Source: Desulfobacteria bacterium
GTDB lineage: Bacteria; Desulfobacterota; Desulfobacteria; Desulfobacterales; C00003060
Direction of reading: 5' to 3'
DNA: 5,483 nt
NCBI GenBank assembly: GCA_030145035.1
Contig: JAQYWL010000290.1
Span: 1 to 5,483 of the forward strand
A model generated the notes under the pieces. That model had not been told where the DNA came from and did not search any database. It was given only the letters and a program-made list of their open reading frames with translations. Of this stretch, positions 1-4,806 are shown one piece after another (the stretch's first letter is position 1; every line of letters begins with the position of its first letter). Both the position numbers and the translations under genes were made by a program.

Positions 1-115
1 CATCCATTGCCACGCTCAGATTGTTGCGCACCTTGCTATCCTTGAGGGCTTCCGCCGTCAGGCGTACATCGCCTGGGTTGTCTTCCACCAACAAGATCTC
101 AATGATTCGATTCAT
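1..115 (-). CDS. Receiver-domain response regulator, Rcp1-like, N-terminal part only
   Basis: The first 38 codons of a CheY-like receiver are visible; the gene continues beyond base 1. The product begins MNRIIEILLVEDNPGDVRLT. It shows the first beta strand (IEILLVED) with the acidic pocket pair E11-D12, followed by NPGDVRLTAEAL, a signature typical of the small Rcp1-type regulators that pair with phytochrome-like or PAS kinases. The phosphorylated aspartate, the Thr/Ser and the Lys switch residues lie outside the window. Its ATG overlaps the kinase stop codon (ATGA, bases 112-115), so translation is probably coupled to the kinase, and an AAGGA stretch directly abuts the start. Inference: it is the phosphoacceptor for the kinase at 112-2166. 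The receiver call is firm; whether an output domain follows cannot be seen. Confidence 0.88.
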   Translation of the reverse strand, partial: MNRIIEILLVEDNPGDVRLTAEALKDSKVRNNLSVAMD

Positions 116-2166
116 TCCTTTTTCTGCGGTATGGTAAAGTAAAACGTTGAACCCTTACCCGGTTCCGACTCTACCCAGATCCTTCCGCCGTGGCGTTCTA
201 CAATCTTCCTGCAAATCGCAAGGCCAATACCGGTGCCAGGACACTCGTGCCTGGTATGCAGGCGCTGAAAAACTTTGAAGATCCGCCCAGCATGCTCTGG
301 ATCGATGCCGATGCCGTTGTCACTCACGGAAAACAACCAGCCGTTTTGGATTTTGGATTTTGGATTTTGGATTTCGGAATTAAGATCCGAAGCCAGCACT
401 CCGCCTTCCGCACTCCGCACTCCGCATGCGGTCCGTTCCGCATTCCGCACTCCGCACTCCGCAATGGGTCTGGCCGTTACATGAACGTGTAGTGGTCCCT
501 GGTTTCGGAACTTGATGGCATTTCCGATCAGGTTCTGAAACAACTGACCCAGTTGCACGTCATCCGCCATCACGGTTGGCAGGGCATCGCGGGTCACGTC
601 CGCGCCACTCTCCTCAATGGTCATTTTCAGATTGGCAAGCGTGCGCTCAAGGAGAGCCTCGCAGTCGGTTGGCTCCAAATCTTTGCCATGCGTGCCCACC
701 CTGGAATAGGTCAAGAGGCTATGAATCAATTCCTGCATCCGGGTAACCCCGTCTACGGCATAGGCAATGAACTCATCGGCATCGGAATCGAGTCTACCTT
801 TGTAGCGCCTTGCCAGAAGCTGGGTATAGCTCGCCACCATGCGCAGCGGCTCCTGAAGGTCGTGAGAGGCAACATAGGCGAACTGCTGTAGTTCAGCGTT
901 GGAGCGGGCCAGTTCCTCAGCCTTTTGTGCCAGGGCCTCCTCGGCCCGCTTCTGCTCCGTGACATCCCTGGCAGCGGCAAAAGCGCCCACAATCTTTCCA
1001 TTTTGGTCCTTATAAACAGAAGCATTGTAGAGCACAACCGTCTCCGCTTTATCCCGACCTTTCATGACCAATTCATAATCCTTGACTTTTCCAGCCTTAA
1101 AAACCTCCTGCACCCCCTCATGAGCACGTTTGGAATCGGTGAAATAGTCTTCAAAAGGGGTACCGACCAACTTTTCCCGCCTCTTGCCGGTAGCCCGAAT
1201 CATTGCCTCGTTGACATCCAGGATGAGCCCCTTTTTGTCAAATGTCACCAGCGGGTCGAGGCTGGCTTCGATCAATGCCCTATTGTAAAGGTATAGATCT
1301 GAAAACTTACCTTTCGCCTGTATGTGTTGTTCAATCCGCTGAATGAGGAAAAAGATTAGTAAACCTAACCCGGCAGACATCAGCAGCCCAAGAAAAAGGC
1401 TTATCAATGGTAGTACGGTTTTCATTCGGGCTTCGAGTTCCTGCCCGGGTAGTAGCTCCAGGCGCCACCGTTGGTTTACTACTCGAAGTGGCATATTCAC
1501 ACTGTAGAGATCACGTGCTCTGGCAGTTGCCTCACCTGTAGAGAGAATCACATCTTTGCCAAAGATGAGGTGCAGGTGGAATTCTCCTTTACTGTGCTTC
1601 GCCACTTGCCGGGCGACCAGGGGATGGACCCGGAGAATACCGTTGATGTAGCCTACTGCCTTTCCTCTCCCTACTACAGGGACACAGACCGAGAATCCAA
1701 CACCTCCTCCAGCTAACTTCACCACACCGGTGCTCCCTGTCTTCAGCGATTGCTCAACTTCGACAAAATACCTTGCATTGGGATGGTCATGGAGGTCTGT
1801 GCATATGGCTGCTTCATTTCCCTCAGACGGCACCACCCAGCGAACCACACCGGTATGATCCACGTAGTATATTGCCTCAAAATCAGGGAAGCGCTTTGTG
1901 TGAATATCAGCAAATGCCTCGAAACGCTCCTGAGACCTGTCGGTGCGGTCCAGCCAGCGGTCCTTGAACGCTTCTAAGACGGCGGTATGATTGTCAACCG
2001 AAAATTCCAGCCCGCGGGCAATGTCATTGGCACAAGAAGCTATATGATTTTTAAAAATCTCTCTTTTGTGCGCCACATCACGCTGCCATACCAGAACAGT
2101 TATCAAGGCCAGGAGCATAAACACAGCCATCGGCACAACAATTTTTCTCAATCTTAATTTTTTCAC
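112..2166 (-). CDS. Membrane sensor histidine kinase (CHASE-like, PAS, HisKA, HATPase) with a repeat-derived insert
   Basis: A 684-residue two-component sensor kinase that would autophosphorylate on histidine and pass the phosphate to a receiver. Visible order: first membrane helix at about 9-27, extracytoplasmic region at about 30-248 resembling a CHASE-type ligand-binding domain (FPDFEAIYYVD...GFSVCVPVV), second membrane helix at about 250-276, PAS domain at about 293-403 ending in the usual DVTEQKRAEEAL linker, a short coiled coil, HisKA with H435 in SHDLQEPLR, and the ATPase domain with N box NLIGNAIKFR (545-554), G1 box DNGIGID (616-622) and G2 box GTGIGLAI (644-651). All catalytic motifs are intact. 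The start is GTG, with a weak GGAAG 11 bases upstream. Residues about 569-607 are low-complexity and encoded by 7-bp repeats (see the repeat entries). They fall in the beta-hairpin turn between the N and G1 boxes, where other family members have a short loop. The ligand is unknown. The gene sits between two receivers. Confidence 0.95.
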   Translation of the reverse strand: MKKLRLRKIVVPMAVFMLLALITVLVWQRDVAHKREIFKNHIASCANDIARGLEFSVDNHTAVLEAFKDRWLDRTDRSQERFEAFADIHTKRFPDFEAIYYVDHTGVVRWVVPSEGNEAAICTDLHDHPNARYFVEVEQSLKTGSTGVVKLAGGGVGFSVCVPVVGRGKAVGYINGILRVHPLVARQVAKHSKGEFHLHLIFGKDVILSTGEATARARDLYSVNMPLRVVNQRWRLELLPGQELEARMKTVLPLISLFLGLLMSAGLGLLIFFLIQRIEQHIQAKGKFSDLYLYNRALIEASLDPLVTFDKKGLILDVNEAMIRATGKRREKLVGTPFEDYFTDSKRAHEGVQEVFKAGKVKDYELVMKGRDKAETVVLYNASVYKDQNGKIVGAFAAARDVTEQKRAEEALAQKAEELARSNAELQQFAYVASHDLQEPLRMVASYTQLLARRYKGRLDSDADEFIAYAVDGVTRMQELIHSLLTYSRVGTHGKDLEPTDCEALLERTLANLKMTIEESGADVTRDALPTVMADDVQLGQLFQNLIGNAIKFRNQGPLHVHVTARPIAECGVRNAERTACGVRSAEGGVLASDLNSEIQNPKSKIQNGWLFSVSDNGIGIDPEHAGRIFKVFQRLHTRHECPGTGIGLAICRKIVERHGGRIWVESEPGKGSTFYFTIPQKKE
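344..378 (-). repeat. 7-bp tandem array (TTTTGGA on plus strand) inside the kinase gene
   Basis: Four perfect consecutive copies of the plus-strand unit TTTTGGA (344-371) are followed by one variant, TTTCGGA (372-378). Read on the coding strand they encode the peptide SEIQNPKSKIQN within the kinase ATPase domain. The same AATCCAAAATCCAAAATCC-type repeat is familiar to me as a dispersed intergenic element in several bacterial groups; that statement is recollection, not a search. The unit is 7 bp, so the three reading frames alternate along the array and gain or loss of one unit would shift the frame. Confidence 0.9.
398..462 (-). repeat. Second 7-bp array (ACTCCGC on plus strand), split by a palindrome, inside the kinase gene
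   Basis: Four units at 398-425 (ACTCCGC, CTTCCGC, ACTCCGC, ACTCCGC) and four at 435-462 (GTTCCGC, ATTCCGC, ACTCCGC, ACTCCGC) share the consensus NNTCCGC. They are separated by nine bases. The 10-bp palindrome CCGCATGCGG (422-431) spans the junction. On the coding strand the array gives AECGVRNAERTACGVRSAE, in which CGVR and NAE/SAE recur because 21 bp equals three units. Together with the TTTTGGA array it forms a block of about 117 bp (346-462), divisible by three, that keeps the kinase frame open. Confidence 0.9.
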
Positions 2167-2191
2167 TCTGATTTCGTCTTCCGCGAACTAT

Positions 2192-2248
2192 CTATTTCTC
2201 AAGTATATCCCGCACCGCCTCCACCATCTCTTGCAAACCAATTATCCA
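2192..2248 (-). pseudogene. Possible remnant of a receiver C-terminus in the RR-kinase gap
   Basis: Immediately downstream of the 2242-2706 regulator, in a different frame, the minus strand reads WIIGLQEMVEAVRDILEK and then TAG. The part LQEMVEAVRDILEK looks like the last helix of a receiver domain (compare typical endings such as LLEAVRRVLEK). No receiver body precedes it in that frame, where a TAA closes it at 2249-2251. It could be the scar of a deletion that removed most of a receiver, or a chance match in a short stretch. I give it low confidence; it is recorded because it fits the neighbouring gene family. Confidence 0.25.
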
Positions 2249-2706
2249 TTAACCTTCAGAACTATCCTTGATGAGATTGTTGAAAGGAATCGACTCCCTT
2301 CCGGCCTATTTTGGTGCGATGCTTGTACCTCCTCCTTCCTTTCCCCGGCCGTTTTCCGATTCAGGACATCGGCTATCTTCTGTTTAAGGTCATCAAAGTC
2401 GATACTCTTTATAACGTAACCGTCGGCCTGAGACAAGCGGGGGTCATCCATAAAGCTGTCATAGGCTGTCAGGATTAGGACCGGCAGGTAGGGATCTTGC
2501 CTCTTGATCTCAGACAAGACCTCCCATCCGTCAGGTCCGTCCAGATACAGATCGAGAAGCACCAGGTCCGGCCAGAAAGACATGAGGTGATCCCTGACCG
2601 ATTCGGCATCACCTGTACTCTCAACCCGGTACCCCTCACAGACCAGTTCTTCCGAAAGGAGTTCTCTAATGCATTTCTGGTCATCTACAATCAGAATCTT
2701 CGGCAT
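2242..2706 (-). CDS. Single-domain response regulator (CheY-like receiver with a short C-terminal tail)
   Basis: A 154-residue protein whose first 117 or so residues form a complete receiver: acidic pair D8-D9 (ILIVDDQ), phosphoacceptor D52 in PDLVLLDLYLDGPDG, switch threonine T80 (LILTAY) and conserved lysine K100 (VIKSID), ending with the last helix DDLKQKIADVLNRK. The remaining 37 or so residues (from about TAGERKEE) are polar and match no output domain I recognise, so this is a receiver-only regulator acting by protein contact or phosphorelay. The ATG start is well supported by AGGAAGGA at 2713-2720, six bases upstream. The kinase starts 75 bp downstream in the same direction. Inference: it belongs to the same phosphorelay as that kinase. 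The tail is odd and may be a product of frameshift or deletion, given the receiver-like remnant just after the stop. Confidence 0.93.
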   Translation of the reverse strand: MPKILIVDDQKCIRELLSEELVCEGYRVESTGDAESVRDHLMSFWPDLVLLDLYLDGPDGWEVLSEIKRQDPYLPVLILTAYDSFMDDPRLSQADGYVIKSIDFDDLKQKIADVLNRKTAGERKEEVQASHQNRPEGSRFLSTISSRIVLKVNG

Positions 2707-2712
2707 GGTGCG

Positions 2713-2720
2713 TCCTTCCT
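2713..2720 (-). promoter_or_regulatory. Strong ribosome binding site of the response regulator
   Basis: The minus strand reads AGGAAGGA, six bases before the ATG at 2706. It fixes the start of the receiver gene and is the best-spaced Shine-Dalgarno in the window. Confidence 0.75.
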
Positions 2721-2729
2721 CTTTTTTTC

Positions 2730-2757
2730 AATCCGCATTACGCGATCCGCATAGCGC
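2730..2757. repeat. Short array of 7-bp units (NNTCCGC family) in the regulator leader
   Basis: Plus-strand units AATCCGC, ATTACGC, GATCCGC, ATAGCGC follow one another at 7-bp spacing. The consensus resembles the ACTCCGC/ATTCCGC array inside the kinase ATPase domain. The octamer ATTACGCG (2737-2744) recurs at 2813-2820, where it overlaps the stop codon of the upstream hypothetical gene. Confidence 0.65.
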
Positions 2758-2798
2758 CTGTCGGCTTGAGAACATAGCGCCTGTCGGCTTGAGAACAT
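2750..2798. repeat. Perfect 23-bp tandem duplication
   Basis: A 23-bp unit beginning CATAGCGCCTGTC and ending GGCTTGAGAA occurs at 2750-2772 and again, base for base, at 2773-2795; a third CAT follows. It lies 44-92 bases upstream of the response-regulator ATG, in the only gap that could hold that gene's promoter. The absence of any difference between the copies suggests a recent duplication or ongoing homogenisation. Confidence 0.92.
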
Positions 2799-2813
2799 TC
2801 CCCGCAATCAAAA

Positions 2814-3260
2814 TTACGCGGTTCCCAATGGCTCAAGGTCTTTGAGGATGTCAGTGTTTTCTTCCCACGAGCTATTTTTGTTGGTGACCCTGTTCTTGAC
2901 CCCCTCAATCATATAAGTGATTTTTGCAATGATTAATCCCCTTGTAAGAAAACCAATGGCAAATGCCTGAGCCCCACTCAAGTTCCTGACCTGGAATGAC
3001 TCAATGATCTTTATTATGACAGGAACTACCTGCTCATTAATTTCTTTCTGGGTGGCTGTAAGTTCACCATCTTTCTTTGCGCCCCAGACTGCCGGGACAA
3101 TATACGTGATCGGCTCGTTTAACAGCTTCATCTTGTATTCGCCAAAAATCTCCTGTACCTTCTTGTCTACCAGAGGTCCAATTATCCTGGCTATCTTCAT
3201 TACATCTTCAGGCTCATGGTTCTTGGTACTTTTTGAAAAGAACTTGTCTAATATTTTCAT
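2814..3260 (-). CDS. Hypothetical protein, helical, 148 residues
   Basis: I do not recognise the family. The chosen start gives MKILDKFFSK and 148 residues. The protein is basic at the N-terminus and appears mostly helical: EPEDVMKIARIIGPLVDKKVQEIF (17-39), a central segment NEPITYIVPAVWGAKKDGELT (48-68), an amphipathic helix NEQVVPVIIKIIESF (75-89), and a hydrophobic stretch GAQAFAIGFLTRGLIIAKITYMIEG (96-120) that could be a buried or membrane-associated helix; its internal Arg and Lys argue against a simple transmembrane span. There are no cysteines and no recognisable catalytic motif. The frame is open 38 codons further upstream to an ATG at 3374, but that extension crosses an 11-bp tandem repeat and part of a palindrome and lacks a good ribosome site. 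The internal ATG follows GGGGGAGG directly. It lies between the GNAT and receiver genes, which gives no functional clue. Confidence 0.75.
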   Translation of the reverse strand: MKILDKFFSKSTKNHEPEDVMKIARIIGPLVDKKVQEIFGEYKMKLLNEPITYIVPAVWGAKKDGELTATQKEINEQVVPVIIKIIESFQVRNLSGAQAFAIGFLTRGLIIAKITYMIEGVKNRVTNKNSSWEENTDILKDLEPLGTA

Positions 3261-3263
3261 CAA

Positions 3264-3271
3264 CCTCCCCC
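3264..3271 (-). promoter_or_regulatory. Ribosome binding site that decides the start of the hypothetical gene
   Basis: The minus strand reads GGGGGAGG, then TTG, then the ATG at 3260. The spacing is short but the match is strong. It favours the 148-residue product over the 186-residue open frame. Confidence 0.65.
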
Positions 3272-3349
3272 TCTCTACTTTTCCCGCAGACTGCCGCTTA
3301 ATGTCCAACCTTATGGACTCGCCCAAAAATAGATTCGCAAAATTCGCGC

Positions 3350-3387
3350 TCAGATTTGGGTCAGATTTGGCCACGCCTCAGGCGTGG
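3350..3387. repeat. 11-bp tandem repeat joined to a palindrome
   Basis: TCAGATTTGGG (3350-3360) is followed directly by TCAGATTTGGC (3361-3371). The second copy runs into CCACGCCT-C-AGGCGTGG (3371-3387), a perfect inverted repeat with 8-bp arms. In RNA a hairpin with CCACGC/GCGTGG arms and a 5-base loop is likely. It lies about 60 bp past the GNAT stop codon. There is no adjacent T run, so a classical terminator is not supported. It resembles REP-type palindromes in size. The remainder of the 3261-3445 gap shows nothing else I recognise. Confidence 0.75.
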
Positions 3388-3445
3388 TTGAGCAAAACCA
3401 CAGAGCCTGAATGATGGGTAAAGTTGGGCATCGGCCCTGTGGCGT

Positions 3446-3766
3446 TCACCTGCGATTAGAAACCCACCTGTAATTTCCATCTCCCGTATCGGAAAAACCC
3501 ATGTGCTCCCAGAAGCCTCTTGCTGTATCTCTCACCCTGTCTGCGATGATTTCTCTGGCTGTATCTTTGAATAGATCCATGATCTTTCTTGCCAAACCGC
3601 ACCTTTGAAACTCAGGAAAGATGATGATGTTTTTGATTATGACTTTGCTATAGATCCTCTTTATCCTGGCCTTGCCGACCCGAGTAGCTCCAAGCTCGAT
3701 GTTGACCCAGCAGTAGCTTGAATCTCCTTCTATGTTTTCGGTCTTTACGGTCAGGTTTTCAGCCAC
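3446..3766 (-). CDS. Small GNAT-family N-acetyltransferase
   Basis: A 106-residue protein with the acetyl-CoA binding core of GNAT enzymes: beta strand and motif A at about 42-65 (VIIKNIIIFPEFQRCGLARK), in which Q54-R55-C56-G57-L58-A59 fits the Q/R-x-x-G-x-G/A loop that holds the CoA pyrophosphate, and motif B at about 84-97 (GFWEHMGFSDTGDGNY), the usual 'FYEKLGF' helix-strand. It is shorter than the typical 140-180 residues; the N-terminal strands and helices are compressed but the catalytic half is complete. The acceptor substrate cannot be deduced. The start is GTG at 3766, supported by GAGGGGAG at 3773-3780, six bases upstream. It starts 50 bp after the metallo-hydrolase gene in the same direction, so the two may be one transcript. 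Confidence 0.85.
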   Translation of the reverse strand: MAENLTVKTENIEGDSSYCWVNIELGATRVGKARIKRIYSKVIIKNIIIFPEFQRCGLARKIMDLFKDTAREIIADRVRDTARGFWEHMGFSDTGDGNYRWVSNRR

Positions 3767-3816
3767 CCCTTACTCCCCTCGAATCACTCTCAAACCTCCG
3801 GCAAAAGGAAGGACAT

Positions 3817-4413
3817 TTAAACAATTTTGCTCTTTCTCAGGTTGTCAAGCGACATATAGATCAAGTGTTTTGCCCGTTCGGTTATGGGACTCCCGTGCCC
3901 AGGATAGATCGCCCTGATATCTCTTCGCGCAATCCTTTCAAGTGCACTAACAAAATCTTCGTGGTAAGAAGCATCTCTTGCGGTAATCATAAGAGGCGCG
4001 TCACCCGAGAACAGGACGCCCTCTTCCGGACAATAAAGGCAGATCGAGTCATTGGTATGACTCGGCGTGTATATTACCTCAAACAACCTGTCTGCCAGCC
4101 TCAACGTCTGTCCGTCCCTTAAGGAATGGCTCACCCCTTCAAATGGATGAAAAGAGTACACTTCCGGGGCAAACTCATCATTGATGTGCGGCAGAAGGGC
4201 CGCATGGTCATAATGCCCGTGGGTTAAGAGAACCTTCTCCACCCTCTTCTTGCCGACTCCTGTGTCAAGCTCCTTTATCTTGTCGATTATCATAGGGTCC
4301 CTGCCCACGTCTATCAAGGCATTTACGTCATCAACTCCCTTCCAGTCGCCCAGAAGAAAATAGACATTGCATGTGTACATCTTGCTCTCGGTTGTAAGAT
4401 TTATGATCTTCAT
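3817..4413 (-). CDS. Metallo-beta-lactamase-fold hydrolase
   Basis: A 198-residue MBL-fold protein, probably a cytosolic binuclear metal hydrolase of the glyoxalase II-like branch. The metal ligands are visible: THGHYDH (H65, H67, D69, H70 of the HxHxDH motif), H119 in TPSHTND, D138 in FSGDAPL and H173 in YPGHGSPI. The length and the single compact domain fit a small stand-alone hydrolase; the substrate cannot be assigned. I start it at the ATG at 4413 (MKIINLTTESKMYTCNVYFL), because this gives the first beta strand at the usual place. The frame stays open to an ATG at 4464, but those 17 residues are encoded by the 10-bp repeat and a hairpin element. No strong Shine-Dalgarno precedes 4413; only GAG lies close to it. 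The GNAT gene follows after 50 bp. Confidence 0.92.
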   Translation of the reverse strand: MKIINLTTESKMYTCNVYFLLGDWKGVDDVNALIDVGRDPMIIDKIKELDTGVGKKRVEKVLLTHGHYDHAALLPHINDEFAPEVYSFHPFEGVSHSLRDGQTLRLADRLFEVIYTPSHTNDSICLYCPEEGVLFSGDAPLMITARDASYHEDFVSALERIARRDIRAIYPGHGSPITERAKHLIYMSLDNLRKSKIV

Positions 4414-4420
4414 TCTCAAG

Positions 4421-4440
4421 TGCTTAAAGTGAGCTAAAGT
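4421..4440 (-). repeat. 10-bp repeat, two units, abutting the MBL start
   Basis: On the plus strand, TGCTTAAAGT (variant unit) is followed by GAGCTAAAGT (standard unit). It has the same order and orientation as the longer array at 5421-5480, and both are flanked on the gene side by AAG. The variant unit lies seven bases upstream of the MBL start codon. Confidence 0.85.
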
Positions 4441-4457
4441 TAAGCAACCTTTTCGGG

Positions 4458-4472
4458 CGGGCATAAAGCCCG
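4458..4472. repeat. Small palindrome of the GGGCGGGC-ATAAA-GCCCG type
   Basis: CGGGC (4458-4462), loop ATAAA, GCCCG (4468-4472), within TTCGGGCGGGCATAAAGCCCGTC. It resembles a dispersed element seen as GGGCGGGCATAAAGCCCGCCC in many environmental genomes (recollection, not searched). It lies between the MBL leader and the MITE-like element. Confidence 0.5.
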
Positions 4473-4517
4473 TCTATTCACGGGGGAGCATTGCTGATTT
4501 TTTGCCGGCCTGAAAAA

Positions 4518-4654
4518 CCCCCTAAATCCCCCTTTACAAAAGGGGGACTTTTTAGACTCCCCCCTTTCTTAAAGGGCCTGCCCTGGCGCGACATAAGTTG
4601 GACAATGCCTCCGAAAGAAAAACCCGGTCTGGGCCAGGGGGGCTGGGGGGGATT
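4518..4654. repeat. MITE-like palindromic element (CCCCCTAAATCCCCC family), apparently interrupted
   Basis: The left end CCCCCTAAATCCCCC (4518-4532) and the right end GGGGGGATTT (4645-4654) form an outer inverted repeat (AAATCCCCC at 4524-4532 against GGGGGATTT at 4646-4654). Inside is a hairpin with 9-bp arms TCCCCCTTT (4527-4535) and AAAGGGGGA (4539-4547), then a second, CCCTTT-CTT-AAAGGG (4562-4576). The second hairpin loses its G run at 4577, where about 60 bases of unrelated sequence (about 4577-4636) intervene before the G-rich right end. The inverted pair CCCTGGC (4581-4587) and GCCAGGG (4633-4639) sits near the edges of that stretch. There is no transposase here, so any movement would need help in trans. 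Confidence 0.65.
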
Positions 4655-4738
4655 TCGATCGTGTTGCCAAGATCATGACTGTACCAACTGCACAGGTTGT
4701 AACTTTCTTCTGAAGGCCTATATTTTCTGAAAAAGTCT

Positions 4739-4795
4739 GTAGGGTGGGCAGTGCTCTCCGAGGCGTAGGCTCTACGAGCCGGAGGCCCACCCTAC
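4739..4795 (-). terminator. GTAGGGTGGGC hairpin, possible terminator of the CheR-like gene
   Basis: A perfect 11-bp inverted repeat, GTAGGGTGGGC (4739-4749) and GCCCACCCTAC (4785-4795), encloses further pairs CTCCG/CGGAG (4756-4760, 4780-4784) and CGTAG/CTACG (4764-4768, 4772-4776) around a 3-base loop. It begins 12 bp past the CheR-like stop codon, and on the minus strand it is followed by ACAGACTTTTTC, a short T run set off from the stem. A Rho-independent terminator role is plausible but not ideal. The sequence also resembles a dispersed GTAGGGTGGGCA repeat family, so it may be a repeat that happens to serve as a terminator. Confidence 0.6.
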
Positions 4796-4806
4796 AAGCT
4801 AAGCGC

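Larger units (their letters stand above)
4414..4806. other. Gene-free interval packed with short repeat elements
   Basis: These 393 bases separate the CheR-like gene from the MBL gene and hold four repeat elements listed separately: the 10-bp array (4421-4440), a small GGGC hairpin (4458-4472), a MITE-like element (4518-4654) and a GTAGGGTGGGC hairpin (4739-4795). Nothing recognisable occurs in 4655-4738. A plus-strand open frame across 4491-4730 starts with peptides of the PPKSPFTKGGLF type, which come from the repeat and are not a gene. Confidence 0.85.

Noticed and set aside
190..492. Plus-strand open frames across the 7-bp arrays
   Set aside because: Their peptides (FWILDFGFWI, HSAFRTPHSA) are direct translations of the repeats; the minus-strand kinase explains the region.
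553..1296. Plus-strand open frames within the kinase gene
   Set aside because: They are antisense to a kinase with clear conserved motifs, have no family resemblance and no supporting ribosome sites.
112..2166. Kinase broken by the repeat insertion
   Set aside because: The frame is open throughout, and the H, N, G1 and G2 boxes all lie in one reading frame with correct order.
3261..3374. N-terminal extension of the hypothetical gene to an ATG at 3374
   Set aside because: It crosses a tandem repeat and part of a palindrome and lacks a good ribosome site, whereas the internal ATG at 3260 follows GGGGGAGG.
3371..3387. Rho-independent terminator of the GNAT gene
   Set aside because: No T run follows the stem on the minus strand and it lies about 60 bp past the stop; I list it as a palindrome only.
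4414..4464. N-terminal extension of the MBL gene to an ATG at 4464
   Set aside because: The 17 extra residues are encoded by the 10-bp repeat and hairpin; the usual first strand of the fold begins at the 4413 ATG.
4491..4730. Plus-strand ORF containing PPKSPFTKGGLF
   Set aside because: The peptide is a translation of the palindromic CCCCCTAAATCCCCC element and no domain is visible.
4655..4738. Possible tRNA or small RNA in the gap
   Set aside because: I could not fold a cloverleaf or any stable extended structure from this stretch, and no known motif is present.
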